NCBI RefSeq assembly: GCF_002936955.1 | Contig: NZ_MPZM01000012.1 | Span: 27,310-91,309, forward strand | Reading direction: 5' to 3' | Length of the DNA: 64,000 nt | Source of the DNA: Oceanisphaera arctica | Lineage (GTDB): Bacteria > Pseudomonadota > Gammaproteobacteria > Enterobacterales > Aeromonadaceae | Shown here: piece after piece, positions 56,598-64,000 of the stretch | Layout: every line of letters begins with the position of its first letter | How positions within the stretch are numbered: the first letter of the stretch is position 1 | The notes under the pieces: model-generated | Database searches by the model: none | Seen by the model: only the letters and a program-made list of their open reading frames with translations | What the model was told of the DNA's origin: nothing | Translations under genes and position numbers: made by a program

Positions 56598-56769
56598 CCT
56601 GGGCGGCAAGGTACACAAGAATCAGGTAGATAACGCCAACCTGCGGGCCCATGTGGCAGAAAACTACGCCACCAAGCCCGAGCTGAAGGAAGGCATAGAC
56701 CGCATAGAAAAACGCATCGATGACGGTTTCGACCGTCTGGATAAAAAACTGGAGAGACTGCAAAAATGA
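56515..56769 (+). CDS. Small membrane/coiled-coil phage protein (TTG start)
   Basis: The frame starts at TTG 56515 with a perfect AGGAGGT six bases upstream and gives 84 aa. The N-terminus has one membrane helix (WLGVGISMGLLLAAVLTPVL); the C-terminus is a charged coiled coil (RIEKRIDDGFDRLDKKLERL). It sits between holin and tail chaperone, so it could be a lysis accessory or spanin-like protein. The function is not recognised. It overlaps the holin 3' end by 83 bp. Confidence 0.7.
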   Translation: MDQVTEWLGVGISMGLLLAAVLTPVLNNLGGKVHKNQVDNANLRAHVAENYATKPELKEGIDRIEKRIDDGFDRLDKKLERLQK

Positions 56770-57217
56770 GCAAACAAACCATCACCCTGATTGTAAGCGG
56801 CGCCGAACTGGCGTTTGAGCCCACCACCCAGGCATACAACAAGTACATCAACGAACTGACCATGGACGACAAGGTGGCCCCGGCTCACAACTACCTGAAC
56901 CGCATCGTGGCCGCCGACGGCAAGGAAGCCCTGGCGAAGCTGCTGGCCTTGCCCGGTGCCGGCTTGAAGCTGGCCGCCAAGGTGAACGAGGCCTTCATTC
57001 CCGAGCTGGAAATCTCGGTAAAAAACTAACCCGCCGGGCCGAGGCCATAGAGCACAACCAGCTGGAGCAGATACTGACGTTACGCCGCCACTATCTGCCC
57101 CATGAGCCGGACGATGAAGAAGCCCTGGCCCGGGCTATCTGGCTGAACAAGCAGCACTGGGACAACACCTCTCACGCCATCGCGGCGGGTATAGCAAAGG
57201 CATTTAACGGCGCATGA
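56766..57217 (+). CDS. Tail assembly chaperone, with -1 frameshift extension
   Basis: The 87-residue zero-frame product (56766-57029, MSKQTITLIVSGAELAFEP) is a phage tail assembly chaperone of the TAC_10 type. Right before its stop is the slippery heptamer A AAA AAC (57020-57026). A -1 shift there continues as LTRRAEAIEHNQLEQILTLR and ends at TGA 57215-57217, giving about 150 aa. The 63-codon extension has no start codon of its own. It ends overlapping the tape measure ATG, the same arrangement as lambda G/GT and P2 E/E'. Confidence 0.85.
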
Positions 57218-59169
57218 GACATCTGGAACAATTAATGCTCACGGTTGGCCTGGTGGACAAGGTCACCAGGCCCATACAGGGTATTAACGATCAGATAAGA
57301 CAGACCGGCGACCTCGGCCGTCAGAGCATGGATCGCATCGTGGGTGGTGTGGCCGGCCTGGCTGCGTCCGGTGTTGCCCTTTATCAGGCGCTGATGCCCG
57401 CTATCGAGATGGACCGGGTGCTGGGAGAAGTGAAATCGCTGGGCGTGGTGCAGCAAGACCTGGATCTGCTCAGCCAGACCGCCACCGAGTTTTCCATCGA
57501 GTTTGGCAAGTCGGCCACCGAGTTCGTGGGTGCCGCCTACGATATCAAGTCGGCCATGGGGGAGTTGTCCGGCGACGAGCTGGCCGGCATTACCAAGGCA
57601 TCCGCCGTGCTGGCTGCCGCCACCAAGGCCGACACCGCCACCATTACCAGTTACATGGGTACCATGTACGGGGTGTTCAAGCGGCAGGCCGATGCCATGG
57701 GCAAAGACAACTTTGCCGCCATGGTTGCCGGCCAGACCGCCCAGGCGGTGGAGTCCTTCAAAACCACCGGCGCCGAGATGAGTGCCGCCTTTACCAGTAT
57801 TGGCGCCACGGGCACCGCCGCCGGGGCCAGCATGGCCGAACAGATGGCGGTACTCGGTACCCTGCAGGCCACCATGTCCGGCTCCGAGGCCGGTACCAAG
57901 TACAAGTCGTTTCTGAACGGCATTGCCGGTGCTCAGGACAAGCTGAACATGAGCTTTGTCGACGGCAACGGCAATGCCCTGGGCATGGTCGAGATACTGC
58001 AGAAGCTGAAAGACCAGTTTGGCGACACCCTTACCGTGGCCGAGTCGGACGCGCTGAAAAAAGCGTTCGGCTCCGACGAGGCGGTGGCGCTCATCAAGCA
58101 GATGCTGCCGGACATCGACGGCCTCGCCGCCAGTATCAATAACGTCGGCCAGCAGACCGGCATGGACAAGGCCACCCAAATGGCCGGCGCCATGACCGAC
58201 CAATGGGAGCGGCTGGGCGCGGCCTGGTTCGCCTTGGCGGCTGGGGCCGGGGGTAGCGTGCTGCCCGCCATCAACGACATGGTGAGCGTCCTGGTGGATG
58301 GCATGGCGGTACTCACCCAGTGGACCGAGATGTTCCCGAACCTGACCGAAATGGTGACCTGGGCGGCTATTGGTGTCGGCGGCCTTACCGCCGTAATGGC
58401 GGCATGGAGCGTCGTCGCTGGCATTGCCGCCCTGGCACTGGGCGCCGTGAGCTGGCCGATCCTTGCAGTGGTGGCAGCCATTGCCGCGCTTATATGGCTG
58501 TGGGAACCGCTTTCCGCCTTTCTGGGAGGATTTATTGGCACTCTGGCACCGGCAATTGGCCAGGTATTCGAACCCTTTGGCGATATTCTGGGGGCTATTG
58601 GTAACGGCATTGTCTGGCTGATAGACCTGTTTGGTCTGGCGGGGGAAGCCCTGGACGGTATGGGTGTAGGTTTTGTCACTATGCAGGGACTGGGTCAGGC
58701 CGCAGGTACCATTATCGGCACTGTGTTCAAGCTACTGCTCGCCCCCTTGTGGGCAGCGGGAAAAGTGGTGCAATGGGTACTGGAAAAACTGAGCCTGATC
58801 CCGGGCGTGGATATTGATATCGGCGGCGCAGATATGTCGCTGCCGGAAGTTCCCGAAATGCCCTCTATCACACAGGAAGTCGAGCGCACTGGCAGTGGAG
58901 TGCTTCCTGCTGAAGCAGTGGCAGGCACTCCTAATATGCCCAAGAGCTTATCTCAGGCCAAACAAAACACCATCAACCAGCAACTCAGCAACGCCCGCAC
59001 ACCGGACACCATCAAGGCGCCGGCGGCACCGCTGATGCCACAAATGGCCAGAGTCGCCAGCCAGAACGCCGGTAAAACCGTGCAGTTTGGCGATGTGCAC
59101 ATCAAAGCCGAGCAGGGCATGGGCCCGCAGCAATTGGCCGAATGGGAGGAACTGCAGCATGGCTTCTGA
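57214..59169 (+). CDS. Tail tape measure protein
   Basis: This protein sets tail length and chaperones DNA entry. The 651-residue protein starts with a helical part (RHLEQLMLTVGLVDKVTRPI) and has the family Ala/Gly-rich region. Membrane-active helices lie in the middle (IGVGGLTAVMAAWSVVAGIA, VSWPILAVVAAIAALIWLW). The shorter length than P2 gpT (815 aa) suggests a shorter tail. It overlaps the chaperone extension by 4 bp. Confidence 0.9.
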   Translation: MRHLEQLMLTVGLVDKVTRPIQGINDQIRQTGDLGRQSMDRIVGGVAGLAASGVALYQALMPAIEMDRVLGEVKSLGVVQQDLDLLSQTATEFSIEFGKSATEFVGAAYDIKSAMGELSGDELAGITKASAVLAAATKADTATITSYMGTMYGVFKRQADAMGKDNFAAMVAGQTAQAVESFKTTGAEMSAAFTSIGATGTAAGASMAEQMAVLGTLQATMSGSEAGTKYKSFLNGIAGAQDKLNMSFVDGNGNALGMVEILQKLKDQFGDTLTVAESDALKKAFGSDEAVALIKQMLPDIDGLAASINNVGQQTGMDKATQMAGAMTDQWERLGAAWFALAAGAGGSVLPAINDMVSVLVDGMAVLTQWTEMFPNLTEMVTWAAIGVGGLTAVMAAWSVVAGIAALALGAVSWPILAVVAAIAALIWLWEPLSAFLGGFIGTLAPAIGQVFEPFGDILGAIGNGIVWLIDLFGLAGEALDGMGVGFVTMQGLGQAAGTIIGTVFKLLLAPLWAAGKVVQWVLEKLSLIPGVDIDIGGADMSLPEVPEMPSITQEVERTGSGVLPAEAVAGTPNMPKSLSQAKQNTINQQLSNARTPDTIKAPAAPLMPQMARVASQNAGKTVQFGDVHIKAEQGMGPQQLAEWEELQHGF

Positions 59170-59485
59170 CCGCCAATACATCGACCTGCTGATTGAAGAC
59201 GGCGGCATCGTGCTGGATGCCGGCGCCCAGCCGGTTTATACCGACAACCGCCACAGCATCGGCCAGGACATCAAGCACGCCGTGCTGGAGTCCGGGCTGG
59301 CCCGGGCACTCATTGGCGAACGCAGCCCCACCCTGCGCGCCGACGTGCGCACCCAAATCCGCATCCTGGTCGAGCAGGACAGGCGGCTGGTGCCCGGCAC
59401 CGCCGAGCTGCGTGAAGAGGCCGCCGACCGCTACCTGCTCACCGCCACCACTTACGATTTCGGCCACCTGGAGGTAACACTGTGA
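59159..59485 (+). CDS. Baseplate-associated protein (DUF2590)
   Basis: The 108-residue product starts ASDRQYIDLLIEDGGIVLDA and has HSIGQDIKHAVLESGLA and TYDFGHLEVTL, the pattern of DUF2590 proteins. GGAGG precedes the ATG 59159; a longer frame from 59087 lies inside the tape measure. Its place resembles gp25/gpW, before baseplate J. Confidence 0.78.
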   Translation: MASDRQYIDLLIEDGGIVLDAGAQPVYTDNRHSIGQDIKHAVLESGLARALIGERSPTLRADVRTQIRILVEQDRRLVPGTAELREEAADRYLLTATTYDFGHLEVTL

Positions 59486-60693
59486 CCGCTCGCCCTACCG
59501 TGGATTTTACCCGGCTGGTTGCCGCCGAAGGCATCCCGACCACCGAAGAAGCGCTGGCCGTCGAGCTGGCCACCGAGGTAACCGCCTCCGGATCGGTGAT
59601 CACCAACGACAGTCGCATGAGCCCGTTTTGGAGGTTACAGCAGGCGCTGGTGATCAAGCCCGCCCTTTGGCTGCTGCGCAACCTGCTGGTTGGCCATGTG
59701 CTGCCCAACAGCTTTGCCGCCACCGCCAAGGGCTACTATCAGGATCTAAAAGCCTGGGACGTGGGACTGACGCGCAAGCCCGCCACCCGCACCCGCGGCA
59801 CGGTCGAGCTGTTCAAGGGCGCCGCGCTGGATGAGACTCTGATCCCGGCCGAAACCCTGATCAGCACCGAGCGCATTAACGGCGTGACCTACACCGTCAA
59901 GTCGGTGGCCGATGTCGTGATTTCGGCCGGTTCCGACTCCGGCCTGGTGCTGTGCGAAGCACTCGAACCGGGCACGGCATACAACCTGCCCGCCGGCTAT
60001 TTCAACATTCTGCCCAAAGCGGTACCGGGCATCTCTCATGCCAGCAACCCGGAAGACTGGATCACCCAGCCCGGCGACGACGAAGAAGACGACGACGAAC
60101 TGGGCCTGCGCATTCAGAATCAGTATTCCGTGGTCGGCCGCTACCATATCGACGCCGTTTATCGCTCCATGCTCGCCAGCGTGGCCGGCATTCGCTCCGA
60201 TCACATCTTCTTCGAGCACGACGCCCCACGCGGCCCCGGCACCGCCAACGCCTATATCCTGATGGAGGTCGGTGCCACGCCCCAGACCCTGATCGACAAG
60301 CTTAACCACCATGTCAGCACCGAGGGCAACCACGGCCACGGCGACGATTTGCAGTGCTTCGCCCTGCCCTATACCGACCACGCCCTGGTGCTGGATATCT
60401 GGCCCCGGGCCTTTATCAGCGACGCCGACAAGGCAGCCCTGCAGGCCGAGGCCGACAGCCTGGTGCGCGCCGCCTTTCGCGAAACCGCCGCCTGGCCCAC
60501 CGTGACCCGGGTGCAGCCTTTTTCCCGCTTCTCGTTCAGCCGCCTGGGTCAGCAGCTGCATAGCCTGCTGCCCGATATCGACGGCGTCGATTTTTCCGAC
60601 GACCTCGGCGAGACCACGGCGCCGGTCGCCAACATCGAGAGCGGCCAGAGCATTCCGCGACTCACCAGCCTGACGGTGATCATCCATGACTAA
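59482..60693 (+). CDS. Baseplate assembly protein J
   Basis: The 403-residue protein is a GpJ/gp47-like baseplate wedge. It starts at GTG. It shows TRKPATRTRGTVELFKGAAL, IPAETLISTERINGVTYTVK and VGRYHIDAVYRSMLASVAGI, all family-like. Acidic GDDEEDDDELGLRIQNQYSV sits before it. It overlaps both neighbours. Confidence 0.88.
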   Translation: MTARPTVDFTRLVAAEGIPTTEEALAVELATEVTASGSVITNDSRMSPFWRLQQALVIKPALWLLRNLLVGHVLPNSFAATAKGYYQDLKAWDVGLTRKPATRTRGTVELFKGAALDETLIPAETLISTERINGVTYTVKSVADVVISAGSDSGLVLCEALEPGTAYNLPAGYFNILPKAVPGISHASNPEDWITQPGDDEEDDDELGLRIQNQYSVVGRYHIDAVYRSMLASVAGIRSDHIFFEHDAPRGPGTANAYILMEVGATPQTLIDKLNHHVSTEGNHGHGDDLQCFALPYTDHALVLDIWPRAFISDADKAALQAEADSLVRAAFRETAAWPTVTRVQPFSRFSFSRLGQQLHSLLPDIDGVDFSDDLGETTAPVANIESGQSIPRLTSLTVIIHD

Positions 60694-61600
60694 TCAGTCA
60701 GGGCATGATATCGAGATAGTCGAGGGTCGGGGATTCGCCCTGCCCCTGGTGCTGGAAGCCGGCGCCGGTCAGATGGGTCTCACCGGCTATCGGGTGTCCG
60801 CGCAGATCCGCCAGACCTTTGAGCAATCGTCTCCGGTGGTGATTGAGCTGACCGCCACCCTGGCCGACCCGGCGCGGGGGCGGCTGAACCTGTCGCTCAC
60901 GGAGCAGCAAACCCGAAAGCTGTTCCCTAAGGCGCTGCACCCGCGCGCCCCTGTCGGCTATTACGACGTTTTCATCACCTCGCCCAGCGGCGCAACCCGA
61001 TATCTGATGGGCGGTCAGGTGCTCTATACCGCCGAGCCGGACACCCATCAGCAGCAGGCAGTCGCCTTGCCCGAGCACATGGCACCCTGGTGGATGGACG
61101 GCAATGGCATGCAGGAGCCGCATTTCATGACCAGGGGCGTTAATGCCTTTTGGCGGCGCTGCTGGCGGTACCTGTTGTTTCCGCTGCGTCAGTCCGACCC
61201 GCTCAACTGCTCCGAAGCCATGCTCAACCTGCTGGCCTGGGATCGGGGTATCCGTCGCTTCACCAATGAACCGTTAGACCTGTACCGCAAGCGGGTGAAG
61301 TACGCCTTTGTGAATGCCCGTGACGCCGGCGAAACGGCCGGGTTCAAGCGCATCTTTGAACGGCTGGGCGTCGGCTGGGTCGGCATTCACGAGCGTCGCC
61401 CCGGCGAGCCCTGGGACCTGATCACCATCGAGCTGAGCGACAGCAACCTGGCCCAAAACCAGACCCTGCTGCAAAGCCTGATCGAGCAATACGGTCGCAC
61501 CTGTCGCCGCTACCAGTTTGAAGTGACGTTCCCGATCAAGGTGCAACTCAATCACGGCCGCTTCGACGGCAGTTATCAGATCATTGGAGCCAGTCTGTGA
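60686..61600 (+). CDS. Tail protein I-like, with extra N-terminal domain
   Basis: The C-terminal ~180 residues occupy the position of GpI, downstream of GpJ, and contain CSEAMLNLLAWDRGIRRFTN and LDLYRKRVKYAFVNARDAGE. The first ~120 residues form a separate domain with LTGYRVSAQIR and YYDVFITSPSGATRYLMGG. That domain also exists as a free-standing gene at 63522-63899. So the protein appears to be a fusion made from a module used twice in the same tail cluster. Confidence 0.75.
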   Translation: MTNQSGHDIEIVEGRGFALPLVLEAGAGQMGLTGYRVSAQIRQTFEQSSPVVIELTATLADPARGRLNLSLTEQQTRKLFPKALHPRAPVGYYDVFITSPSGATRYLMGGQVLYTAEPDTHQQQAVALPEHMAPWWMDGNGMQEPHFMTRGVNAFWRRCWRYLLFPLRQSDPLNCSEAMLNLLAWDRGIRRFTNEPLDLYRKRVKYAFVNARDAGETAGFKRIFERLGVGWVGIHERRPGEPWDLITIELSDSNLAQNQTLLQSLIEQYGRTCRRYQFEVTFPIKVQLNHGRFDGSYQIIGASL

Positions 61601-63231
61601 CCCAATCCGTTATTACCTCCGCCTTCGAAACCTACCTGGCCGATCGATTACAGGCCGGCGAGCCGACGATCCTGGATGAAATGGTACTGGCCTATATTCC
61701 AGACCTCGACTTACAGCAGCCCATCGACAGAACCCAGGGCTTGCCCCCCATCGGCCAGATAGTGCACCGCCAGCCCATCGACCAGGCCGGCCGCGTCAAC
61801 AGTAACGCAGTGGTCTACTCCGTGGTCATGGATGCCACGGTCGGCGACTTCGACTTTAACGCCCTTTACCTGGTCAACAGCACCGCCGACATGGTGGCCA
61901 TGGCCGTGCATAAAGAGACGGAGCAAAAAATAAAAACCGCGGGGGCGTCCGTGGGCAACTCTCTGGTGAAGTCGCTGCTGATGGAATACGACGGCGCCGT
62001 GGCCGCTACCCAAATCAATGTGGATGCCGGCACCTGGCAAATCGACTTTTCGGCCCGCCTGCGCGGCATCGATGCAGACCTGCAGGCTCAGGCACAGGAC
62101 CACTACGGCCAGGCCGCCTTTCACGCCGCCGCCTTTGCCGTGACCGCCGCCGGTGGCAACGACTACAGCCTGGCCCCCGGCCGTGCCTACATCGGCGGAC
62201 TGCGTGCCGAACTGGCCGCCAGTCAATCGGTAACCGTGCCCGCCCGCCCCGCCACCATCTATGCCGACGCCTATTACGCCGGCAGCCTGCTGTCGGACTG
62301 GGACACCATGCTGACCATCACCGTCAGCACCGATCCCTTGCTCGACTACATCGACGGCGCCGGCTATCAGCACCGCGTCACCCCCGTCGCTCGCATCGAA
62401 GTTAGTGGCGCCATTACCGACCTGCGCGGCCGCGGCGGACTCTGGTGGCACGAACAGCGCCCCGCCGCCCACACCAAAGATCAGGTTGGCCTGGATAAGC
62501 TGGATAACTTCGCCACCGCCAGCCAGGCCGAAGCCGAAGCGGGCAGCAAAGCCGACCGCTTCATGACCCCGCTGCGCTCAAGGCAGCTGGCCGACAAGCT
62601 GATCCAGGCGCACAAGGGCGAAACCAGCCCCCACACTAAAGGCCAGGTTGGCCTGGACAGCGTCGACAACTTCGCCACCGCCAGCCAGGAAGAAGCCGAG
62701 GCGGGCAGCAAAGCCGACCGCTTCATGACCCCGCTGCGAGTTAAGCAGGCCATCGCCAAGCTGGTACCGGCGACCTTTCCGGCCGGCACCCGCATGTTGT
62801 TTCAGCAAACGTCGGCCCCCGCCGGCTGGGTAAAAGAAACCGCCAGCTTCAACAACCACGCCTTGCGTGTGGTCACCGGTACCGCCGGCAACGGCGGCGG
62901 CACCGACTTTACCGCCGCCTTTACCGCCAATCGCGCAACCAGCGAGAGCGGCGAACACAACCACTCGATCACCGTGAACAATCACACCCTGACCCTGAGT
63001 CAGATCCCGGCGCACAAGCATGGCGGTTATGTGGGTAAGGGAAGTTATTCATTTGAGCACCATCAATACAACTCACGCATGCCCATCGGCAGTTACCAAG
63101 ATGGCACCGACAGCGCCGGCGGCGGCCAACCCCACAGCCACGGCGGTAGCTCAGATCTGAACGGCAAGCACAGCCACACCCTGAAAATGGACGTGAAATA
63201 CGTCGACATCATCATCGCCACCAAACAATAA
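61597..63231 (+). CDS. Tail fibre protein
   Basis: The 544-residue fibre starts with a DUF3751-like N-terminal collar-fibre domain (FETYLADRLQAGEPTILDEM, residues ~10-160). It carries two tandem 54-codon units from 62470 (VGLDKLDNFATASQAEAEAG and VGLDSVDNFATASQEEAEAG). The C-terminal tip has many HxH motifs: EHNHS, AHKHGG, PHSHGG and KHSHTL, typical of trimeric metal-binding fibre tips. It starts at GTG overlapping gpI. Confidence 0.9.
   Translation: MTQSVITSAFETYLADRLQAGEPTILDEMVLAYIPDLDLQQPIDRTQGLPPIGQIVHRQPIDQAGRVNSNAVVYSVVMDATVGDFDFNALYLVNSTADMVAMAVHKETEQKIKTAGASVGNSLVKSLLMEYDGAVAATQINVDAGTWQIDFSARLRGIDADLQAQAQDHYGQAAFHAAAFAVTAAGGNDYSLAPGRAYIGGLRAELAASQSVTVPARPATIYADAYYAGSLLSDWDTMLTITVSTDPLLDYIDGAGYQHRVTPVARIEVSGAITDLRGRGGLWWHEQRPAAHTKDQVGLDKLDNFATASQAEAEAGSKADRFMTPLRSRQLADKLIQAHKGETSPHTKGQVGLDSVDNFATASQEEAEAGSKADRFMTPLRVKQAIAKLVPATFPAGTRMLFQQTSAPAGWVKETASFNNHALRVVTGTAGNGGGTDFTAAFTANRATSESGEHNHSITVNNHTLTLSQIPAHKHGGYVGKGSYSFEHHQYNSRMPIGSYQDGTDSAGGGQPHSHGGSSDLNGKHSHTLKMDVKYVDIIIATKQ
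62470..62760 (+). repeat. Two tandem 162-bp units in the fibre gene
   Basis: The units begin at 62470 and 62632 (CACAC.AAAG.CAGGTTGGCC) and keep long identical runs such as GAGGCGGGCAGCAAAGCCG. They encode DNFATASQxEAEAGSKADRF. They extend the fibre shaft. Confidence 0.85.
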
Positions 63232-63240
63232 GGAGCCGTC

Positions 63241-63525
63241 ATGCAAATCAAACCCGGCAGCTACTGCCCGTTACTCAAAAAAGACTGCATCGGCATCAAG
63301 TGCGCCTGGATGACCCAGGTAAAGGGCACCCACCCGCAAACCGGGCAGGACGTGGATGAATGGTCCTGCGCCATTACCTGGCTGCCCCTGCTGCTCATCG
63401 AGAACAGCCAGCAGCAACGCCAGACCGGCGCCGCCGTCGAGTCGTTCCGTAACGAAATGGTTAACGGTAACCAGGTGCTCGGCCTCTTGCTTGCCGAGGG
63501 CGCCCAGCTGGAAGCAAAGCCATGA
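63241..63525 (+). CDS. Cys-containing small phage tail-module protein
   Basis: The 94-residue protein has CPLLKKDCIGIKCAW near the start, then WSCAITWLPLLLIE. This spacing of four Cys occurs in small phage proteins beside fibre genes. The function is not known; the Cys could bind a metal. It overlaps the next gene by 4 bp. Confidence 0.7.
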   Translation: MQIKPGSYCPLLKKDCIGIKCAWMTQVKGTHPQTGQDVDEWSCAITWLPLLLIENSQQQRQTGAAVESFRNEMVNGNQVLGLLLAEGAQLEAKP

Positions 63526-63899
63526 GCCTGACATCTACACCAAAATACGACATCACCATCACCGAAGGCGCAGATTTCACCCTGTCACTGGTGCTGGAAG
63601 AAGACCGCGAGCCCATGGTTCTGACCGGCTACACCGCACAGGCCCAACTGCGCGAGAGCTACGACCAGGGCGCCGCCCTGATCCGCGAGTTCCGCGCCGA
63701 CATCATCAATCCGCCCAGCGGCGAACTGATCCTGTCACTGACCAGCGCTCAGACCATGGCCCTGTTCCCGGTTGCGCACCCGCAGCGCCCGCGCACCCTG
63801 GCCGGCTATTACGATGTCTTTATTACCTCCCCCACCGGCACCGTGACTTATCTGCTTGGCGGCCGCGTTATCTATTTCCAGACCATTACCCGGAGCTGA
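63522..63899 (+). CDS. Free-standing copy of the gpI N-terminal domain
   Basis: The 125-residue protein has ITEGADFTLSLVLEED, VLTGYTAQAQLRESYD and YYDVFITSPTGTVTYLLGG. These match in order the N-terminal 120 residues of the gpI-like protein at 60686. The function is unknown; a baseplate or fibre-attachment domain is the likeliest role. Confidence 0.75.
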   Translation: MSLTSTPKYDITITEGADFTLSLVLEEDREPMVLTGYTAQAQLRESYDQGAALIREFRADIINPPSGELILSLTSAQTMALFPVAHPQRPRTLAGYYDVFITSPTGTVTYLLGGRVIYFQTITRS

Positions 63900-63903
63900 A
63901 TTT

Positions 63904-64000
63904 ATGGCTATCACCGTCAAAGTCTCCCCCCTGACCAGTCAGGCCTCGGTGGATGACCTCATCAACATCCGCAACGCCGCCCAGTCGGCCGCCAGCGGTG
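63904..64000 (+). CDS. Phage tail-region protein (3' end outside window)
   Basis: Only the first 32 codons are present (MAITVKVSPLTSQASVDDLI). The start is 4 bp after the preceding stop. The family cannot be recognised from this stretch; by position it is another tail or fibre component. Confidence 0.6.
   Translation, partial: MAITVKVSPLTSQASVDDLINIRNAAQSAASG

Larger units (their letters stand above)
44765..64000 (+). mobile_element. P2-like prophage integrated at the 5' end of dusA (right end outside window)
   Basis: The region carries integrase, Ogr activator, portal, terminase, scaffold, capsid, head-completion, DUF2586 sheath, tube, lysis, chaperone, tape measure, baseplate and fibre genes. 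DUF2586/DUF2597/DUF2590 genes place it with HP1/K139/phiO18P-type phages rather than P2 itself. The left attachment site should lie in or near the dusA start; its core cannot be fixed because the right end is outside. Repressor, Cox and replication genes are absent between the integrase and the late genes. Confidence 0.9.

Noticed and set aside
44765..64000. Phage tail-like bacteriocin (tailocin)
   Set aside because: Portal, terminase, scaffold and capsid genes are present, so it is a head-bearing phage.

Overview
The window is high-GC gammaproteobacterial chromosome with a P2-like prophage at its right end. Gene order and protein similarity suggest an Aeromonadales-type marine organism (Oceanimonas/Zobellella/Oceanisphaera-like). 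This is an inference from recognised families and synteny; no database was searched.

Layout. (1) 1-12.8 kb is a flagellar cluster: the end of fliR, a G-rich heptamer array, then flgBCDEFGHIJKL on the minus strand and flgA-flgM-flgN divergent on the plus strand. Two strong sigma-28-type promoters precede flgK and flgM. (2) 13-15.6 kb holds an AraC-family regulator and the proline symporter putP, with a 13-bp direct repeat at 21-bp spacing between them. (3) 15.6-20.9 kb holds a HerA/YjgR-type ATPase broken by a frameshift in a C7 run, two bacterioferritin genes with complementary active-site losses, a lipoprotein, a SpoIIAA-like protein and a DUF2939 protein. (4) 21.1-25.9 kb is a homogentisate/acetoacetate operon (hmgA, fahA, maiA, acetoacetyl-CoA synthetase). 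(5) 25.9-26.8 kb holds a His/Tyr-rich secreted protein and a small Hha-like protein preceded by a 7-unit, 11-bp-phased repeat. (6) 27-33.5 kb is the classical aroK-aroB-damX-dam-rpe-gph-trpS cluster, with a small DUF2970 gene inserted on the opposite strand. (7) 33.7-41 kb is pilMNOPQ divergent from mrcA (PBP1A). (8) 41-43.7 kb holds oxyR and a peroxiredoxin-glutaredoxin fusion gene, bracketed by two inverted, diverged ~360-bp repeats that preserve a hairpin through compensatory changes. (9) From 43.7 kb come dusA and, at its 5' end, a tyrosine integrase that opens a P2-like (HP1/K139/phiO18P-type) prophage. It carries ogr, portal, terminase, scaffold, capsid, head-completion, sheath/tube, lysis, tail chaperone, tape measure, baseplate and fibre genes, and runs off the right edge.

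Working together: the flagellar genes build the rod, hook and rings, with FlgM controlling sigma-28. The hmg operon takes homogentisate to fumarate and acetoacetyl-CoA. PilMNOPQ forms the type IV pilus alignment complex and secretin. OxyR probably controls the peroxiredoxin gene through a dyad at its promoter. The prophage has a complete head, tail and lysis module, but no repressor or replication genes are seen between the integrase and the late genes.

Most notable observations: the covarying inverted repeat pair around oxyR, the 11-bp-phased array, the apparent GT-tract frameshift joining a TraR/DksA zinc finger to the endolysin, the A AAA AAC frameshift in the tail chaperone, and a baseplate domain present both fused and free-standing.
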